Shown here piece after piece: positions 1 to 10,226 of a stretch of DNA of 64,000 nucleotides. The translations under genes and the position numbers were made by a program. The notes below the pieces were generated by a model. The model saw only the letters and a program-made list of their open reading frames with translations, made no database searches and was not told the DNA's origin. This stretch comes from Anaerolineales bacterium (GTDB taxonomy: Bacteria > Chloroflexota > Anaerolineae > 4572-78 > J111): assembly GCA_015075185.1 (NCBI GenBank), contig JABTUW010000001.1, positions 2,373,287-2,437,286 on the forward strand. Reading direction: 5' to 3'. Numbering within the stretch: the stretch's first letter is position 1; every line of letters begins with the position of its first letter.

Positions 1-2003
<2,003 letters not shown>

Positions 2004-2004
<1 letters not shown>

Positions 2005-2246
2005 TGAAAACAGATCAACCCGGCCACGTTCAAAAAGAAGAAGCGGATTTAGCGGAACAGCGCCGCCTGGCCGAAGCGGTTCGAGCCGCCTGTATTCACG
2101 CCGCCCTGGCCGGCTATGAAGACGCCAGCCTGAGCGGTCTGTGCCATGAAGGCGTTTGGGAACGAGTCATTGACGCCATGCGTGAGTTAAAGCTAGAAGA
2201 GATTATTCAGAGAGTAAGGAGTAAGGAGTCAATGTCATCAAGTTAG
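2004..2246 (+). CDS. Small conserved protein of the molybdoenzyme operon
   Basis: An 80-residue ORF whose ATG overlaps the stop of the upstream catalytic subunit (TAATG), indicating translational coupling. It is helical and acidic/basic, without signal peptide or membrane segment. Its core reads ACIHAALAGYEDASLSGLC then EGVWERVIDAM. I recall similar short proteins beside molybdopterin oxidoreductases, sometimes loosely annotated as acetyltransferases, but 80 residues is too small for a GNAT fold. A role as assembly factor or accessory subunit of the molybdoenzyme is inferred from coupling only. The last five residues (SMSSS) and the TAG stop are encoded by the terminal inverted repeat of an inserted MITE, so the original C-terminus was probably different. 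Confidence 0.6.
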
Positions 2247-2395
2247 CAGCATCCTGAGTAGGTTGAGCGGAGCGAAACCGTATCGAAGGGTGCTGCGCCG
2301 TCAGAGAGTCGTCGCCAACCCGCATCCTTCGATACGCACTCCACTTTGTTCCGTGCTACTCAGGATGCTCTCTGGTCTTAACTTAATGATATTGA
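2229..2395. repeat. MITE-like palindromic element, copy A (inverted modules)
   Basis: A 167-bp element bounded by the terminal inverted repeats TCAATGTCATCAAGTTAG (2229-2246) and CTTAACTTAATGATATTGA (2377-2395). It carries two related modules, 2249-2293 (45 bp) and 2322-2368 (47 bp), that face each other; each runs from GCATCC to GGRTGC. Flanks GTAAGGAG (2221-2228) and GTAAGGCG (2396-2403) look like a target duplication, and the site lies inside an older heptamer palindrome of the GTAAGGA/TACTCCC type (about 2213-2436). No ORF for a transposase is present, so it would move in trans. Confidence 0.75.
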
Positions 2396-2451
2396 GTAAG
2401 GCGTAGGGAAGCAATTATTCTTACTCCCTATTCCTTCTTAACAGGGGGACT

Positions 2452-3108
<657 letters not shown>

Positions 3109-3126
<18 letters not shown>

Positions 3127-3267
3127 GCAGCATCCTGAGTAGGTTGAGCGAAGCGAAACCGTATCGAAGGGTGCGACAGAGCGGCGTAGACTTCGCCAAC
3201 CCGCATCCTGAGTAGCGCGGAACGAAGTGGAGCGCGTATCGAAGGATGCTAAACTTAACGACATTGA
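3109..3267. repeat. MITE-like palindromic element, copy B (direct modules)
   Basis: A 159-bp relative of copy A with ends TCAATGTCATTAAGTTAAG (3109-3127) and CTTAACGACATTGA (3254-3267). Modules 3130-3174 and 3203-3249 both read GCATCCTGAGTAG to GAAGGRTGC in the same direction, whereas in copy A the second module is inverted. The shared spacer sequence TCGCCAACCC lies before the second module in both copies. The left end overlaps the 3' end of the Fe-S subunit gene. Confidence 0.75.
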
Positions 3268-3278
3268 GCGGTCAGTAA

Positions 3279-3401
3279 CAGGAGTTACGCGGTGGGCAGA
3301 AAAGCCCTCCCTAAATCCCTCCCAAGGGGAGGGACTTAAGCTGATTCTCCCCCTGTGGGGGGAGTTAGAGGGGGGCAAACCCTTCAACTGCGTGACTCCT
3401 G
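3279..3401. repeat. Second MITE family (CAGGAGTTACGC ends)
   Basis: A 123-bp element with terminal inverted repeats CAGGAGTTACGC (3279-3290) and GCGTGACTCCTG (3390-3401). Flanks TCAGTAA (3272-3278) and TGAGTAA (3402-3408) differ at one base and look like a 7-bp target duplication. The interior carries a second palindrome of the form CCCTCCC...GGGAGGG and CTCCCCC...GGGGGAG. It sits 11 bp after MITE copy B, so the gap 3127-3452 between the Fe-S and Rieske genes is almost wholly mobile-repeat DNA. Confidence 0.7.
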
Positions 3402-3452
3402 TGAGTAAGCAGTAATAAAACGTCGAATAACTACTTCCATAAGGATGAGACG

Positions 3453-4001
3453 ATGAACAGGCAGGATCCAGAGCAATTGAGCAGCCCGCCCGATGGCCGG
3501 CCGGAAGCCGAGCAGCCGCGCTGGCGGCGCGATTTTCCCATTGATTGGCCCCAGGATGATTACGTGACCCGGCGCGATTTTACCAAGTTTATGGTCCTGG
3601 TCAGCCTTGCCTTTGCGGTCGGGCAGGTCTGGATTCTGGCCCAGAACTTCCTCCGCCAGCGGCGGGGGGAGCTGCCGCTTCAGGAAATTGCCCGATTGGA
3701 CGAACTGCCGGTCGGTGGAGCGCGGGTCTTCACCTACCCCGAGGCGCACAATCCGCGCCTCCTGGTGCGGTTGGGCGACCGGTCCTTTGTGGCTTATGAC
3801 CAGTTATGTACCCACCTGAGCTGCCCGGTCATTCCCCAGGTGGAGGCAGGCCACCTGCACTGTCCCTGCCACGAGGGCCTTTTTGATTTAGTCACAGGGC
3901 AGCCCCTGGCCGGCCCGCCCCCTCGGCCCCTGCCACGGGTCAAGTTAGAAATTCGCGGCGATAAAATCTACGCCGCCGGCGTGGAGGAGGCCCTGGCATG
4001 A
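3453..4001 (+). CDS. Membrane-anchored Rieske 2Fe-2S protein
   Basis: 182 residues. Residues about 25-65 hold an RRDFTKF motif followed by a hydrophobic segment ([17 protein letters not shown]), which could be a Tat-type signal anchor. The C-terminal Rieske domain has the two cluster-binding boxes CTHLSC (about residue 119) and CPCHEG (about 138), giving two Cys and two His ligands. AAGGATGAG upstream serves as ribosome binding site. It is the likely membrane-side electron carrier for the molybdoenzyme and Fe-S subunit encoded before it. The next gene starts within its stop (ATGA overlap). Rieske subunits are usual in quinol oxidoreductases and arsenite oxidases, but a pairing with a nitrate-reductase-like subunit plus a four-cluster protein is uncommon. 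Confidence 0.88.
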   Translation: MNRQDPEQLSSPPDGRPEAEQPRWRRDFPIDWPQDDYVTRRDFTKFMVLVSLAFAVGQVWILAQNFLRQRRGELPLQEIARLDELPVGGARVFTYPEAHNPRLLVRLGDRSFVAYDQLCTHLSCPVIPQVEAGHLHCPCHEGLFDLVTGQPLAGPPPRPLPRVKLEIRGDKIYAAGVEEALA

Positions 4002-4225
4002 ATCGAGGTTCCCGTTTTGCCCGCAAACAGCGCATGACCATTGTGCTGGGTATTTTAACCATCGTCCTGATCATTGTTATCCTGCAATTGTGGCTGTTGA
4101 CCGCCACTATGAACGCCTACCTGGGCGGCGATCCCACCGTTTTATGGCCGGCGGCGCTGGCCAGCCTCGTTTGCCTGGCTTTGAATGTTGGCCTGCTGTG
4201 GTACCTCTACGGCCTGGAGAGATAA
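3998..4225 (+). CDS. Small two-helix membrane protein of the redox operon
   Basis: 75 residues, overlapping the Rieske stop by four bases. A basic N-terminus ([10 protein letters not shown]) is followed by a hydrophobic helix at about residues 13-35 and another at about 48-70, ending in LYGLER. No cysteine or histidine cluster ligands are present, so it is not itself a redox subunit by sequence. Position and coupling suggest a membrane anchor or assembly subunit for the Rieske or Mo complex. No family is recognised with certainty. Confidence 0.6.
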   Translation: MNRGSRFARKQRMTIVLGILTIVLIIVILQLWLLTATMNAYLGGDPTVLWPAALASLVCLALNVGLLWYLYGLER

Positions 4226-4230
4226 AATCT

Positions 4231-5283
4231 TTGAATAACTACTTCAAAGAGGCCGCCGCTAACCTGTTCCCCGGCTATTTTGCCCTGGTGATGGCAACCG
4301 GGATTATCTCTGTTGCCGCCTACCTGCTGGAGATGCGGCCCATTGCCTGGGCGCTGCTGGTTATCAACCTCATCGCTTACGGCGTGTTATGGCTGCTCAC
4401 CTTCATTCGCCTGTTTGGCTACTTTCCTCGCCTGCTCGCCGATTTGAACAGCCACGCGCGCGGACCGGGTTTTTTTACGTTAATTGCCGGGACGTGTGTG
4501 CTGGGGACCCAATTCGTCGTGGTGGTCGGCAACTATCCCATCGCCACCGGACTATGGTTTCTGGGCCTGGGCTTGTGGCTGCTGGTGATGTATACTTTTT
4601 TTACCGCCGTGATTATCCGGGAAAACAAGCCTTCGCTGCAAGAGGGCATCAACGGGGCCTGGCTGATTGCCACCGTCGCCACCCAATCCGTTTCGGTGCT
4701 GGGAACGCTGATTTCAGCCCAATACCCGGCCTGGCAGGAGCTTTTGCTCTTCTTTACCTTGAGCATGTACCTGCTCGGCTGCATGCTTTACCTGAGCATT
4801 ATCACCCTGATTTTCTACCGCTTTACTTTTATCGAGTTGACGACCGCCGCGCTCACGCCCCCCTACTGGATCAATATGGGCGCGGTAGCAATTACCACCC
4901 TGGCCGGCGCCCGGCTCATTTTAGCCGCCAACCAGTGGACCTTTCTCAGCGAACTCTCCCCTTTTCTAAAAGGCTTCACCATGTTCTTCTGGGTTACCGG
5001 CACCTGGTGGATCCCCTTGCTCTTCATTCTGGGTGTCTGGCGGCATGTGTACAGGCGCTTTCCCCTGGTTTATGACCCCCAGTACTGGGGCATGGTCTTC
5101 CCTCTGGGCATGTACACTGCCTGTACCTTCCAGTTAGCCCAGGCGATGGGATTGTCGTTCTTGCTGGCTATTCCCCGCTATTTTATCTACATCGCTCTTT
5201 TAGCCTGGCTGGCCACGTTTTTCGGCCTGGTGCGCCACCTGGCCCGGAGTATAGCTTTGCCTGTAAAAGCTGAGCACCCTTAG
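4231..5283 (+). CDS. TDT/SLAC1-family anion transporter
   Basis: 350 residues from a TTG start preceded by GGAGAG at good spacing; there is no in-frame ATG start with comparable support. About ten hydrophobic helices are seen. The opening NLFPGYFALVMATGIISVAA is typical of the tellurite-resistance/dicarboxylate transporter (TehA, Mae1) and plant SLAC1 channel family. These conduct anions such as nitrate, chloride or dicarboxylates. Being the last gene of a nitrate-reductase-like operon, it could move the enzyme's anionic substrate or product; this is inference. The stop overlaps by four bases the end of the convergent gene on the other strand. Confidence 0.85.
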   Translation: MNNYFKEAAANLFPGYFALVMATGIISVAAYLLEMRPIAWALLVINLIAYGVLWLLTFIRLFGYFPRLLADLNSHARGPGFFTLIAGTCVLGTQFVVVVGNYPIATGLWFLGLGLWLLVMYTFFTAVIIRENKPSLQEGINGAWLIATVATQSVSVLGTLISAQYPAWQELLLFFTLSMYLLGCMLYLSIITLIFYRFTFIELTTAALTPPYWINMGAVAITTLAGARLILAANQWTFLSELSPFLKGFTMFFWVTGTWWIPLLFILGVWRHVYRRFPLVYDPQYWGMVFPLGMYTACTFQLAQAMGLSFLLAIPRYFIYIALLAWLATFFGLVRHLARSIALPVKAEHP

Positions 5284-5963
5284 AGAAGGCGGTCTTCGAT
5301 CTCCCAGACGTGATCGAGTACGTGCCAGGCTGCGCGGCGGACGAAGTAGCGCGGCGTCCAGCGAACGCCGCCCCGAGGCCCCCGCACCGGTATCTCGCCA
5401 TGCGCTGCCGCGGCCAGGGCATCCAGCCCCGCCTGCCGGGTTCGAGCCAGTTCCTCGCTCAGTTCTTCCGCTTCACCCTGCTTAAGCTTCCAGCCGAGTG
5501 CCGACAGATAACCCGCCTCGGCTCCCAGCACATGCCGGGTGATCCCTTCCAGGTCTCGACCCCCGCCGCGGGGCCCCTTGCGCAATTCCTTCCCAGAGGC
5601 TGTTTGCACCGCTTTATCAAACGCCTGCCAGCACGCCTTGAGGAGCTTTTGCAAGCGCTTAAGCTCGGCATCGTCAACCGGCTGCGCGTCGCTCGACGGG
5701 GCGATGCTGGGTGCGCCGAAATCGGTCGTTGAGTCACCTTCAAGCCGCTCGATTACGGTGAACGCGGATGCATCGGTGGGCGCTTGGAAGCCGAGCCGGG
5801 CCGAGCGGAGAATGCGGGCATAACGCGGCCCGGAGTCCAAGAGGGCTTGCAGCGCCGCGGCCTCATCGCGGCCACTCCGGCACCAGCCCGGCCAATCAAT
5901 CGCCCCGGCAAACGTTCGTTTCTGCCCAATCTCAAGGTACACATCAATCTTAGGTTGCGCCAT
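5280..5963 (-). CDS. DinB-like protein with HicB-like N-terminal domain
   Basis: 227 residues with AAAGGAGG before the ATG. The first 50 residues (VYLEIGQKRTFAGAIDWPGW, then EAAALQALLD) resemble the HicB-type antitoxin fold, a small alpha-beta domain often used for RNA or protein binding. Residues about 100-227 are helical and match DinB-like metal-dependent four-helix bundles: a histidine in ITRHVLGAE and a C-terminal AWHVLDHVWEIEDRLL. DinB-like proteins include thiol transferases and hydrolases, but many are of unknown function. The 3' end overlaps the convergent transporter by four bases. The fused arrangement is inferred from motif resemblance and was not tested by a profile search. Confidence 0.6.
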   Translation of the reverse strand: MAQPKIDVYLEIGQKRTFAGAIDWPGWCRSGRDEAAALQALLDSGPRYARILRSARLGFQAPTDASAFTVIERLEGDSTTDFGAPSIAPSSDAQPVDDAELKRLQKLLKACWQAFDKAVQTASGKELRKGPRGGGRDLEGITRHVLGAEAGYLSALGWKLKQGEAEELSEELARTRQAGLDALAAAAHGEIPVRGPRGGVRWTPRYFVRRAAWHVLDHVWEIEDRLL

Positions 5964-5988
5964 CTGTTGTTCCTCCTTTGATATTTAT

Positions 5989-6131
5989 AACTCAAGTTGC
6001 TACCTTCGAAGCAGCACCCCTCGATACGTCCTTCGCTTCTCTCAGGACTACTCGGGATGCTGCGAAAAATCATCCTGAGTGCCATAGGCTTATCGAAGGG
6101 TATTTTTCGCAGCTAAGTGACAACTTGGGTT
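5989..6131. repeat. MITE-like composite palindrome, copy C
   Basis: Outer imperfect inverted repeats AACTCAAGTTGCTAC (5989-6003) and GTGACAACTTGGGTT (6117-6131). Inside lies one 47-bp module in inverted orientation (6014-6060, GCACCCC...GGGATGC), clearly related to the modules at 2.2-3.3 kb. A perfect 12-bp stem follows, GCTGCGAAAAAT (6059-6070) with ATTTTTCGCAGC (6102-6113). The element fills the gap between the HicB/DinB-like gene and the acetyltransferase gene and may also act as a hairpin between their transcripts. Confidence 0.65.
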
Positions 6132-6168
6132 ACTTATCAGCCCTGTGCGCGGGGACTTAGCCAGAAAG

Positions 6169-6663
6169 CTACTTGCGGAGGCGGGCCATGAGGTAGGTAT
6201 CCACATACTGCCCATCTCGAAAGGCAAAATCAACCATTGTCCCCTCGATGTTAAAGCCAAACTTCTCATACAGCCGGATAGCCGGGTCATTATCAACGTA
6301 CACGTCAAGCTCAAGCCGGGTCAGGTTCAGCCACTTATCGGCCAGATCAACGGCTGCTTGCATCAGCGCCGTGCCGACCCCCTGGCCTTGCCAATCATCG
6401 CGCACTACCATGCCAATTTGCCCCACATGGCGGCGGCGAGGCCGGTGGGGGAAGGTCTGCAGGCTGAGCTGGCCGACCACTTCTTGTTCAATGCAAGCGA
6501 CTAAACTGAATAAACCCTCCGGCGGCTCGGCCAGGCGTTTGCGCCATTGTTCGGCTGAAGGAAACGGCACCTGCAGTGTCCCCCAGACGGCTTTGGGGCC
6601 GTTAAAGATCTGCCGGACGGCTTCATAATCACCTGGTTCTGTCCGTCGAATCGTAATGGTCAT
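6169..6663 (-). CDS. yhhY: GNAT N-acetyltransferase, YhhY-like (L-amino acid)
   Basis: 164 residues, close over its whole length to E. coli YhhY (AaaT): TLQVPFPSAEQWRKRL near the start, RPRRRHVGQIGMVV and a GNAT motif A with the acetyl-CoA loop DDWQGQGVGTALM near 90-105, then LELDVYVDNDPAIRLYEKFG near 115-135. The family acetylates the alpha-amino group of some amino acids such as Phe and Met. GAGG lies eight bases before the ATG. It is the last gene of a minus-strand group (leader ORF, ICMT-like, DinB, this gene), 52 bp after DinB. The family is sure; the substrate is inferred from E. coli. Confidence 0.82.
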   Translation of the reverse strand: MTITIRRTEPGDYEAVRQIFNGPKAVWGTLQVPFPSAEQWRKRLAEPPEGLFSLVACIEQEVVGQLSLQTFPHRPRRRHVGQIGMVVRDDWQGQGVGTALMQAAVDLADKWLNLTRLELDVYVDNDPAIRLYEKFGFNIEGTMVDFAFRDGQYVDTYLMARLRK

Positions 6664-6715
6664 AAGGGCAGCCTCATCCTTCTCTTAAACTGCTGAATGA
6701 ATACCCTGGCGCCGC

Positions 6716-7225
6716 TTACCACTCCCCTGCATAGCGAACTCCATAGGGCGCGGCAAGCTGCACCGCTCTGGCCCGCCTCAATTCTACCAGTTGGCGCAGG
6801 TGCAACTGGTCGTGCGCCGCCCACGACCCCAGAATGTCGCCCGCCTTCATCACCCCAAAAGGAGCGGCGTATTCGGTTTCCCAATTGGGAGCGGCTAACC
6901 CCTCCAACCAGACCAGCGACTTCTTCCGTTCCGCCAGAAAGTTGGCCAACATGGCAGCCAGATCACGCTCATTGTACTGGCGGGCGGCCACCCAGCCGAC
7001 GGGATCAATCGGCGGCCATTTTTCAGTGGGGCGATGGAGCATAATGTCCAGGCGCTGCCGAAAGTCTTCCCGTTCTTCGTCATAAAGATGACAGATCACC
7101 TCCAGGATAGACCAGGATTCGGGATGCGGCTTAAAACGCGCTTCAGTTGGGGTTATTCCCGCAACCAACTTGCTTACCATTTCAGCCCCGTTAGCCAGTT
7201 CCTGAAATAAGATCTCGGACTCCAT
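6716..7225 (-). CDS. DinB-family metal-dependent hydrolase or thiol transferase
   Basis: 169 residues forming a predicted four-helix DinB/YfiT-like bundle. The three metal-binding histidines are visible: one in ILEVICHLYDEER near residue 46 and two in SWAAHDQLHLRQL near 138-142. The ATG lies directly after the stop of the ICMT-like gene, and GGAGAAATAA serves as both the 3' end of that gene and its ribosome binding site, so translation is coupled. Biochemical role is unknown; bacillithiol or mycothiol transferases belong to the same fold. Confidence 0.8.
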   Translation of the reverse strand: MESEILFQELANGAEMVSKLVAGITPTEARFKPHPESWSILEVICHLYDEEREDFRQRLDIMLHRPTEKWPPIDPVGWVAARQYNERDLAAMLANFLAERKKSLVWLEGLAAPNWETEYAAPFGVMKAGDILGSWAAHDQLHLRQLVELRRARAVQLAAPYGVRYAGEW

Positions 7226-7795
7226 TTATTTCTCCTCAACTTCTCCGGAGGCTAAGCTGCCGGAGGTATTTTCGCTCATACGAACCTTACCCCCTGGCGG
7301 CTGCCACGGCGCCAGGCGAGGAATCCAGCGGGGAACGTTTTGCTTGTACAGCCCATAATCTGCCCCAAACCGCCGTTCCAGACCCGGTTCCTCAAACAGG
7401 GGAATGTAGATCAAATTGATTATCACGACCATAAAAAACCAGGTTAGTAAGATCGTCGAACCAAATATTAAGACTTCTCCCAACAGGATACAAAAAACGC
7501 CACTGATCATGGGATTGCGCACATATTGGTAGATGCCTTGCACGACGAGTTTCCGGGTGGCAAACCACGGGGCGAGTGTCCCCTGGCCGATTGTGGCGAA
7601 CAGGGAAATCGTCTTGAACAGCAGGATAAGACCGGCGCTGACAAACAGCACCCCCCCGAGCAGCGCCAGCCAGTTGAGAGGTAGGGAGAGTGCCCAACCG
7701 GTCTTGCCGGGTTCAGCCGTCAGGATGAGTAGACCGGGAATGACGACCGTGACCATAACAGGTAGGATCAGGACAGCCTGAATATGCTTAAGCAT
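7226..7795 (-). CDS. Isoprenylcysteine carboxyl methyltransferase (ICMT)-like membrane methyltransferase
   Basis: 189 residues with about five hydrophobic helices. The C-terminal signature YQYVRNPMISGVF, then FEEPGLERRFGADYGLYKQNVPRWIP, is that of the ICMT/PEMT/NnrU superfamily, in which this region binds S-adenosylmethionine. Bacterial members methylate small hydrophobic or lipid substrates rather than prenylated proteins. The ATG is four bases after the stop of a short ORF (TAAGGAAATG). It shares an operon with DinB and a YhhY-like acetyltransferase; I see no pathway that unites the three. Confidence 0.82.
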   Translation of the reverse strand: MLKHIQAVLILPVMVTVVIPGLLILTAEPGKTGWALSLPLNWLALLGGVLFVSAGLILLFKTISLFATIGQGTLAPWFATRKLVVQGIYQYVRNPMISGVFCILLGEVLIFGSTILLTWFFMVVIINLIYIPLFEEPGLERRFGADYGLYKQNVPRWIPRLAPWQPPGGKVRMSENTSGSLASGEVEEK

Positions 7796-7799
7796 TTCC

Positions 7800-7898
7800 T
7801 TACAGCAACTGGCGCAGCTCTTCCGTTAATTGTTGGACCAGTTCCGGCCTGCCGTGAAACTGAGCCGGCGTATTTTGAAACATAATGGGTGAGTTCAC
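7800..7898 (-). CDS. Putative 32-residue leader ORF before the ICMT-like gene
   Basis: A GTG start with a strong AAGGAGG eight bases upstream opens a 32-codon ORF ending ELRQLL, whose TAA stop lies four bases before the ATG of the ICMT-like gene. It starts about 25 nt downstream of the predicted transcription start. The peptide (HGRPELVQQLTEELRQLL at its end) is amphipathic and recognised in no family. Placement suggests a real small protein or a translated leader that couples to the next gene. Confidence 0.5.
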   Translation of the reverse strand: MNSPIMFQNTPAQFHGRPELVQQLTEELRQLL

Positions 7899-7929
7899 AG
7901 TCACTTCCTCCTTCAACGCGATAACAGGC

Positions 7930-7958
7930 ATCATAGAACGGGCGTTCGCGTTTGTCAA
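7930..7958 (-). promoter_or_regulatory. Near-consensus SigA-type promoter
   Basis: TTGACA (7953-7958 on the reverse strand), a 17-base spacer and TATGAT (7930-7935). Start of transcription is expected near 7923, about 25 nt before the leader ORF. It should drive leader ORF, ICMT-like, DinB and YhhY-like genes. Confidence 0.75.
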
Positions 7959-8098
7959 ACAACTTGGCCAGGCTAAATCGAGAGGGGGTTGGTCAAAAGT
8001 AACCATCAGACATCCAGAACTTCGCCTGTGCCCAGGTTTATGATATACTTTTCGAAAGAAAACAAGTCTCGCCAAGAGCAAAGGAAAAATTAATCACC

Positions 8099-9190
8099 AT
8101 GACAACTATGGGGAGCGGTATTCTACAACTGACCAAAAATGGGAGCGGCACCCTGCTCAACCCGGCCAAGTTGACCGAGCGGGTAGCCGTACCGGCCAGG
8201 CTTATTCGTGACTACCGGCTCCCTCAAGGAGCAACTGTCACCGGCAGCAAAGAAGGCTCTCAACTGGCGACTATCGAGACGGTGTGCGGGCTGTCGCCGG
8301 AGGCATTCCAGCAGCGCCCGCCTTTTAAACACCTGGTCGCCATTGACCCGACGGAACGGTTTAACCTGGCTGTCACCGGCCAAACAAGCACGCGGCTGAT
8401 TGATCTGATCGCTCCAATCGGTAAGGGAACCCGCGGCCTGATTGTCGCGCCCCCCAAGGCGGGCAAAACGACGCTGCTGGAGCAGATTGCCCAGGCTATC
8501 CACACCGGCGATCCTGAAACCCGCCTCGTCATCCTGCTTATTGACGAGCGGCCCGAAGAAGTGACCCACTTCCGCCGGACAATCGCCGGAGCCGAGGTCT
8601 TCGCCAGTTCCAGTGACCAGCCGCTCGCGGAGCATATTGAGCTGTCCGAGCTGATGCTGGCTCACATTCGCACCGAACTTGAGTGCGGCCAGCATGTGGT
8701 AGTGATGTTAGACAGCCTGACCCGTCTCGTCCGCGCCTTCAACCTTAGAGGATCTCAGGCCAACCGCAGCCGGACTCTCTCCGGCGGAGTGGAGGCCGAA
8801 GCGCTGCAAATTCCGCGCCGTTTCTTTGGCCTGGCCCGCAATATCGAGCACGGGGGGTCGGTCACCATCCTGGCCACGGTTTTAATTGACACCGGCTCGC
8901 GGATGGATCAGTTCATTTATTAGGAGTTCAAAGGAACAGGAAACAGCGAGATCGTTCTCGATCGCTCCCTGGCTGAAGCCTACATCTTCCCGGCGCTCAA
9001 TCTGCCCGCCAGCAGCACCCGCAAAGAGGATCGGCTTTACAGCCCCGCAGACAGCCTGCGGCTGACCCACCTGCGCCGGGAGTTAGTGGCTCGTTCCCCG
9101 CAAGAGGCTATGGCCTACCTGCTAAACCTGTTGGCCCGTTATCCGACCAATGAGCAACTGCTGCAAAGTATCAATTCAGAAAGCAGCTAA
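8099..9190 (+). pseudogene. rho: Transcription termination factor Rho, interrupted by in-frame amber codon
   Basis: The frame encodes a compact Rho: a short RNA-binding region (residues about 5-60), Walker A PPKAGKTTLL near 118, Walker B VVVMLDSLTRLVRA near 200 and the Q-loop region RSRTLSGGVEAEALQIPRRF near 220. After SRMDQFIY an in-frame TAG (8921-8923) stands where other Rho proteins have Glu of (Y/F)EEFKGTG. The frame then continues intact as EFKGTGNSEIVLD to a TAA at 9188-9190. Read through, it would give 363 residues; stopped, 274 residues lacking the R-loop and C-terminal lid. A single G-to-T change in GAG explains it. It could be a recent pseudogene, a decaying paralogue, or an assembly error. 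The preceding region has a possible TATACT box at 8044-8049. Confidence 0.8.
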
Positions 9191-9225
9191 ATACAGATCA
9201 TTAAAGACTGCCACCGGCCCGGCGC

Positions 9226-9852
9226 TCAAGGCACGAGAGCGGGGGCGAAGCCAAGCAAACAAGCGAACTGACCGATTTCAAGAGAACAGGCGACTCGCTC
9301 GAAGCCGTGCCCTTGCAGCAGTTCCAGATGCCGGGGAATACTTCGCCGCCCCGGCTGCTCGGGGTTATCCTGCCCCGGCGGTACCACGAAATCGGCGTTG
9401 AGCAAGAGACCACCCGGCACGAGCAGCCGCCGGGCCAGGCCATAAATGCGGACAATGTGGCTCTCATCTCCCAGGTCATGCAGGGCTTGCAGTGAGATAA
9501 TGGCGTGGATTTCAGCGGGCAGTTGGGCAAGCCAGGCCTCGCCGTTGAGATCCACTTGAATGAGCCTGGCCCGCCGGCCAAAAGCTGCCAATTGTCCGCG
9601 GGCGTAGGTCAGCAGCAGGCTCGACGAGTCGAGGCCGGTATAGCTTATGTGGGGCAGGTCACGCAGTAACAACTCGGCCAGCAGGCCGGGACCGGGACCG
9701 AGTTCCACCACTTGTGGAGCTGGAAAGGGCAGCGCCTTGAGCTGGGCGATGATATGCTGCATCACCTGGATGCGTTCTGGATAGCGCGTCTGCAAACCGG
9801 CGGTCCACTCGACTACATCGGCCTGGGTGCGCAAATCACGAAAAGTAATCAC
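9226..9852 (-). CDS. Class I SAM-dependent methyltransferase
   Basis: 208 residues from a GTG start with AGGAGG five bases upstream. The Rossmann motif I is VVELGPGPGLLAELLL near residue 48, motif II acidic end GLDSSSLLL near 74, and motif IV ISLQALHDLGD near 122. There is no signal or membrane segment. It lies convergent to the broken rho gene. The methyl acceptor cannot be told from sequence. A TATAAT -10 box without a good -35 lies at 9900-9905 on the reverse strand, followed further upstream by the candidate operator at 9967-9978. Confidence 0.8.
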   Translation of the reverse strand: MITFRDLRTQADVVEWTAGLQTRYPERIQVMQHIIAQLKALPFPAPQVVELGPGPGLLAELLLRDLPHISYTGLDSSSLLLTYARGQLAAFGRRARLIQVDLNGEAWLAQLPAEIHAIISLQALHDLGDESHIVRIYGLARRLLVPGGLLLNADFVVPPGQDNPEQPGRRSIPRHLELLQGHGFERVACSLEIGQFACLLGFAPALVP

Positions 9853-10226
9853 CTTAACCTCCTGAATTTGATGGTTCTCCCATAATTTTTCTCGGTCAGA
9901 TTATACCGGATGAAGCACTGGCCGAATAGTTCTGCCGGTTACGAATGAGTAGCGCTCTTGTAAAAATGACATTTGTCAGGGTAAAAAAGGACATCTGACA
10001 CTTCTACATTTCAAGTCAACGATACGATAATAGATGAAAGGGTTAAAGTCCACCGAAGGTGGCGAATAAATCTTCCTAAAGTTGCCTCTTAAAACAGTCG
10101 TTTACGATAAAACGCAAGGCACTTCAAAAGCTCCCTCGGCCCAGCGATCCTCACTCCGGCCATCTCAGTGATCCTAACCCAGGATTTTCAAAGTTCAACC
10201 CATAAGATAGGCAAGGAGATGCAGCC
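9853..10226. other. 374-bp divergent intergenic region
   Basis: No gene seen. It holds the reverse-strand TATAAT (9900-9905), the TGACATTTGTCA palindrome (9967-9978) with a second, weaker copy GGACATCTGACA (9989-10000), a small CCACC-GAA-GGTGG hairpin near 10051-10063 whose role is unknown, and the AAGGAG ribosome binding site of the Cys-rich membrane protein gene at the right end. Confidence 0.6.
9967..10000. promoter_or_regulatory. Candidate operator, site a (TGACATTTGTCA)
   Basis: A near-perfect 12-bp palindrome TGACATTTGTCA at 9967-9978 with a degenerate copy GGACATCTGACA centred 22 bp further on. The same palindrome occurs at 16082-16093 and 22562-22573, each time between divergent genes. 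The form suits a dimeric helix-turn-helix regulator. Confidence 0.5.

Noticed and set aside
7899..8081. Upstream extension of the 32-codon leader ORF to 93 residues
   Set aside because: The extension crosses the near-consensus promoter and lacks a ribosome binding site; only the GTG-started part is downstream of the start point.
8921..8923. Amber codon in rho read as pyrrolysine, given MttB genes nearby
   Set aside because: Both MttB paralogues lack internal TAG, and TAG is used as an ordinary stop at 2244-2246, 5281-5283 and 55643-55645. Nothing supports a pyrrolysine system.
10020..10200. Possible riboswitch before the Cys-rich membrane protein
   Set aside because: Only one small CCACC-GGTGG hairpin is visible, with no conserved core of a known riboswitch class.
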